In this document: positions 6,077 to 8,437 of the stretch, in pieces
Layout: every line of letters starts with the position of its first letter
Position numbering within the stretch: the stretch's first letter is position 1
DNA from: Bacteroidota bacterium
GTDB lineage: Bacteria; Bacteroidota; Bacteroidia; Chitinophagales; Chitinophagaceae
NCBI GenBank assembly: GCA_023392185.1
Contig: JAEVZP010000246.1
Coordinates: 1-8,437 of the forward strand
Direction: 5' to 3'
Length of the DNA stretch: 8,437 nt
Translations under genes and position numbers: made by a program
Notes under the pieces: generated by a model
What the model was told of the DNA's origin: nothing
What the model saw: only the letters and a program-made list of their open reading frames with translations
Database searches by the model: none

Positions 6077-7591
6077 ATGCAGAAAATCATTGTAACACTC
6101 CTCTTGTCCCTCACTTTTGGGGCAGCGCTGGCGCAAAAAGGCGTGTCGCGGGAAGAGTTGGAGCGGCGGCGGGTTCGCCTGCTGGAATCGATCAAACAAA
6201 CGCAGGCCGAACTGGCCGCCACGCGTCAGGATAAAAAAATCACCCTAAGTCAGTTGCAGGCCCTGCAGGCGCAGGTGGCCAACCGGCAAAAGCTCATCGG
6301 CTCAATCAGCACGGAGTTGGGCCAACTTGACGGCAGCATCCGCAACACCCAGCAGGAAGTAAATAAGCTTTCCAGCGAGGTGTCTTTCCTGCAAATGCGC
6401 TATGCGCAGAGCATTCGCTATGCCTATCGCCACCGCAACTCGCAGAGTATGATGGCATATCTGTTTTCGGCTTCGAGCTTCAATGACGGCATTCGCCGGC
6501 TGGCCTACCTGCGCAAGTTCCGGGATTATCGCATGGCGCAGGCCGATCAGATCCGCCAGGCACAAAGCCAGCTACAGCGCAAAATCGGGGTCCTTCACAA
6601 CGAGAAATCCCGGAAAAACGTGCTGCGGCAGGCAGAAGAGAATCAGAAGGTAGTCCTGCAACAGGAAGCAGCCCAGACCGACCGGGCCGTGCGCGAACTG
6701 CGGGGCCGGGAAAGCGAACTCGCGGCTTCGGTGAGCCGCAACCAGCGCGACGCTAAAAACCTCGAACGTGCGATTTCCGACGCCATCCGTCGGGAAATTG
6801 AAATCGCCCGCAAAAAGGCGGAAGAAGAAGCCCGCCGGCAGGCTGAGATTCAACGCAGGCAGGAAGAAGAACGCCAGCGGATTGCGGCTGCCAAAGCGGC
6901 TGCCGAGCGGGAAGCGGCTGCCCGCGCAGCCGCGCAGGCCAAGGCAAATGCAGCCGCCGAAGAAGCCCGCAAAAAAGCTGCCGCCGTCCCTTCAGGCAAT
7001 ACCAATAACGCCCCCACCTATGGCAACGGAACGGTGGCGCTCAATACCGGCAGTGGCTCCGACAATCCGCCACCGGCAGCAAATGTGCCGGCTCCGAAGC
7101 CTGCTGCTACACCCCCACCCAAACCAGCGCCCCGCCCGGCAGCCGTCAGCCTCGGACTGACGCCGGAAGCTGCAGCGCTTTCTGCTTCCTTCGAATCGAA
7201 CCGGGGCCGGCTGCCCTGGCCGGTAGAAAAAGGCTTTATTGTGTCGGGCTATGGCCGCCAGAAACACCCGGTAGCCGAGAAGGTAATGGTGGAAAACAAC
7301 GGTATCGACATTCAGACCTCGGCAGGCGCTACGGCTCGGGCGGTGTTTGAAGGAACCGTTTCCCGGGTGTTCTATATTGCCGGTTTCGGCCAGAATGTGT
7401 TGATCAACCACGGGGAATATTTTACGGTGTACAACGGTCTGGCGAATGTGTCGGTTGCAGCGGGTCAGAAGGTGCAAACCAAACAATCCATCGGCACTGT
7501 GGGGCCCAATGAAGACGGAGTTCCGATCCTGAAGTTTCAGGTGTGGAAAGGCGCTTCCACCCAAAACCCGGCCGGCTGGATCGCACAGTAG
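6077..7591 (+). CDS. EnvC-like murein hydrolase activator with degenerate LytM (M23) domain
   Basis: EnvC-type proteins are exported coiled-coil factors whose inactive LytM domain switches on cell-wall amidases during division. From the ATG at 6077 the protein is 504 residues, with a signal peptide (MQKIIVTLLLSLTFGAALA, likely cut before Q20). A long coiled coil spans about 22-300 and ends in an Ala/Glu/Arg-rich part in which the 9-mer GCGGCTGCC recurs at 6884, 6896 and 6914. An Ala/Pro linker covers roughly 303-355, and a C-terminal M23 fold about 376-490 contains SGYGRQKHP, NNGIDI, AVFEGTVSRV and VLINHGEYFTVY. The zinc ligands are missing: the His of HxxxD is N407 (NNGID) and the HxH site reads ILKF (484-487). 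So the domain should not be a peptidase, as in E. coli EnvC. A TTG at 5972 would add 35 residues and bury the signal peptide, so 6077 is preferred. No FtsEX or amidase gene is in the window. Confidence 0.9.
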   Translation: MQKIIVTLLLSLTFGAALAQKGVSREELERRRVRLLESIKQTQAELAATRQDKKITLSQLQALQAQVANRQKLIGSISTELGQLDGSIRNTQQEVNKLSSEVSFLQMRYAQSIRYAYRHRNSQSMMAYLFSASSFNDGIRRLAYLRKFRDYRMAQADQIRQAQSQLQRKIGVLHNEKSRKNVLRQAEENQKVVLQQEAAQTDRAVRELRGRESELAASVSRNQRDAKNLERAISDAIRREIEIARKKAEEEARRQAEIQRRQEEERQRIAAAKAAAEREAAARAAAQAKANAAAEEARKKAAAVPSGNTNNAPTYGNGTVALNTGSGSDNPPPAANVPAPKPAATPPPKPAPRPAAVSLGLTPEAAALSASFESNRGRLPWPVEKGFIVSGYGRQKHPVAEKVMVENNGIDIQTSAGATARAVFEGTVSRVFYIAGFGQNVLINHGEYFTVYNGLANVSVAAGQKVQTKQSIGTVGPNEDGVPILKFQVWKGASTQNPAGWIAQ

Positions 7592-7610
7592 CAATAAAAA
7601 GTATTTATGC

Positions 7611-7657
7611 AGGCGCTTTCCGGGTCCTGAAATCTTTGGGAGCCGGAAAGTGCTTTT
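7611..7657 (+). terminator. Rho-independent terminator of the EnvC-like gene
   Basis: About 20 bases past the stop, GCGCTTTCCGG (7613-7623) pairs with CCGGAAAGTGC (7643-7653) over 11 bp with one G-T wobble. The loop can pair a little more (TCC 7625-7627 with GGA 7639-7641). A run of four T follows at 7654-7657. The shape, position and T run fit an intrinsic terminator, although the T run is short. Confidence 0.6.
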
Positions 7658-7767
7658 GGGGGAGGTGACAGCCAGGTGCATCCCCTTATCCTGCTTTTAT
7701 CCTAACTTAAGGACGGGCGGCGCGAGGCTATAGATTCAGGGCGTCGGGAGGCCACGATGTGCAATCC

Positions 7768-7781
7768 GTTTTCCGGAAAAC
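7768..7781. repeat. 14-bp perfect palindrome
   Basis: GTTTTCCGGAAAAC reads the same on both strands with no loop. With no spacer it is more like a dimeric protein-binding site than an RNA hairpin. No gene start lies close enough on either side to make an operator role clear, and a 14-mer of this kind can occur by chance. Confidence 0.4.
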
Positions 7782-7909
7782 CGGGGCATAAAACCCTTTA
7801 GCAGACAGCAGTAACAGCCCTTCGATCGTTTTAAAATCTACCTTTTCCCCGGCAAAAGGATCCGGCACCATCCGGCTGCGCCTTTAAACGGGACGAAAAC
7901 CAGCATTAA

Positions 7910-7946
7910 CCAGCAAGGGCAGACACCAGGTATCTGCCCTTGCTGG
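7910..7946 (-). terminator. Strong hairpin downstream of the barrel protein gene
   Basis: The arms 7910-7923 and 7933-7946 form a perfect 14-bp stem (CCAGCAAGGGCAGA and its complement) around a 9-base loop. It begins 32 bases past the stop of the - strand barrel gene, where a terminator would lie. On the - strand the bases after the stem are GTTAATGCTGGTTTT rather than a clean T run; on the + strand there is no T run at all. It may act as a terminator, a bidirectional barrier between the convergent genes, or a 3'-end stabiliser of the mRNA. Confidence 0.5.
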
Positions 7947-7978
7947 GTCTCCGAAACCCGGAATAGCTTCTTAATGAT

Positions 7979-8437
7979 TTAGAACCACCACGGTTTGCGG
8001 CGGGTATTGATCTTGTAAAAGATATTGAAGGACAGCGTTGAGTAATGATCTTTGTCGTCTTTATTACCCCGAATTTCGCCGGCGGCGTGGCGGTAAGAGT
8101 CTTTACCGGTAATCTGCCATGTTTTGTCGGCCATGTCCATTGCCATATCCACCTTGTCGGCCGGCAGTTGTGCGCTGTAGTAGGAGGCCGGCAGGTATTT
8201 ATCGGACACCCCATCGATATAATCGGTAAAGGTGACGCGGTACAGGTATTCAACTCCGATGCCCACATTGCGGCCGAGATCCCAGCGAACGCCTATGCCG
8301 AGCGGAACCGCCAGGTTCCAGCGCTGCGACAACTGGGGTGCGCCGTCAAATTTCCAGCCGTCGCCTTCCAGGTGCAGCTCATGGAGATCCTGCCACTGTC
8401 CGTATCCGCCGTCGTTTCCGGGGCGGCTCTTCCAGGT
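7979..8437 (-). CDS. Outer-membrane beta-barrel protein, DUF6089-like, C-terminal part (5' end outside the window)
   Basis: The frame is open from the right edge (8437) to a TAA at 7981-7979, giving 152 residues. The TTG at 8332 is internal and is not a start. The upstream part reads LHELHLEGDGWKF, then NLAVPLGIGVRWDLGRNVGIG followed by VEYLYRVTFTDYIDGVS, and near the end HYSTLSFNIFYKI. Alternating hydrophobic residues with aromatic belts, plus the pattern of a P-x-GIG-x-R/K strand, a Y-R-x-TFTDY-D-VS strand and turn, and a final amphipathic strand, resemble the C-terminal barrel strands of DUF6089-type Bacteroidota proteins. The role of that family is unknown. The final residues RRKPWWF form a short basic-aromatic tail after the last strand, ending in Phe as many barrels do. 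The N-terminal part with its signal peptide is not in the window. Confidence 0.7.
   Translation of the reverse strand, partial: TWKSRPGNDGGYGQWQDLHELHLEGDGWKFDGAPQLSQRWNLAVPLGIGVRWDLGRNVGIGVEYLYRVTFTDYIDGVSDKYLPASYYSAQLPADKVDMAMDMADKTWQITGKDSYRHAAGEIRGNKDDKDHYSTLSFNIFYKINTRRKPWWF

Larger units (their letters stand above)
7592..7978. other. 387-base stretch between convergent genes without a convincing gene
   Basis: This stretch separates the EnvC-like gene from the barrel protein gene, which face each other. It holds a terminator-like hairpin near its left end, a 14-bp palindrome (7768-7781), a strong 14-bp-stem hairpin near its right end, and two copies of TTATCCT 12 bases apart (7686-7692 and 7698-7704). 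A 47-codon ATG frame on the - strand (7871-7728) is the only protein-like reading. It begins MVPDPFAGEKVDFKTIEG and I do not recognise it. It has no visible ribosome binding site. I see no tRNA and no recognised riboswitch. Confidence 0.55.

Noticed and set aside
6884..6922. Repeated 9-mer GCGGCTGCC (6884, 6896, 6914) as a tandem repeat
   Set aside because: The copies are unevenly spaced and in frame within an Ala/Glu/Arg coiled coil, so they reflect codon use for Ala runs rather than a separate repeat element.
6992..7681. 229-codon open frame on the - strand opposite the EnvC-like gene
   Set aside because: It overlaps the conserved LytM domain on the other strand and its residues show no domain pattern; the + strand frame explains the sequence. 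It also runs through the terminator hairpin.
7686..7704. Two TTATCCT copies 12 bases apart as a regulator site
   Set aside because: Only two 7-base copies, far from any gene start and between convergent genes; chance is sufficient.
7906..8268. 120-codon open frame on the - strand in another frame of the barrel gene
   Set aside because: The frame ending at 7979 shows barrel-strand patterns through the window edge; this frame has none and starts inside it.

Overview
The window looks like ordinary chromosomal DNA from a member of the Bacteroidota, probably an environmental gliding or type IX secretion lineage. The evidence is a GldH-type gliding lipoprotein, a C-terminal piece that looks like a DUF6089-type outer-membrane barrel, a Bacteroidota-style degenerate EnvC, and a general lack of Shine-Dalgarno sequences before starts. 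Base composition is close to balanced and even along the window. I see no insertion sequence, prophage, CRISPR array, tRNA or rRNA.

Layout from left to right. (1) The C-terminal half of a MarC-family membrane protein enters from the left edge on the + strand, followed by rnhB (RNase HII). (2) On the - strand, read right to left, come a pyridoxal kinase (4424-3585), a small AAA+ ATPase (3579-2857), a YggS-type PLP homeostasis protein (2860-2129) and a membrane sensor histidine kinase (2007-1027), which converges on rnhB. The first three are packed so tightly (5 nt gap, then a 4 nt ATGA overlap) that they are almost certainly one transcript. (3) Further right on the - strand, a YicC-type endoribonuclease gene (5935-5054) runs directly into gldH (5052-4543). 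(4) Divergent from yicC, on the + strand, is an EnvC-like coiled-coil protein with a LytM domain that has lost its zinc ligands. (5) A 387-base stretch with no convincing gene holds hairpins. (6) The C-terminal part of an outer-membrane beta-barrel protein runs off the right edge on the - strand.

Functional themes. The kinase makes pyridoxal 5'-phosphate (PLP) by salvage and the YggS protein buffers PLP. The AAA+ ATPase between them has no known place in B6 metabolism and is the most interesting association here. The EnvC-like protein, GldH and the barrel protein belong to the cell envelope; RNase HII and YicC act on RNA or RNA:DNA hybrids.

Three of the six complete genes whose start I could judge (rnhB, the histidine kinase and the pyridoxal kinase) have no usable in-frame ATG at the 5' end and appear to start with TTG. 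I did not find a clearly new system. The best leads are the B6/AAA+ operon, the Glu-for-Asp substitution in the kinase active-site motif and the non-ATG starts.
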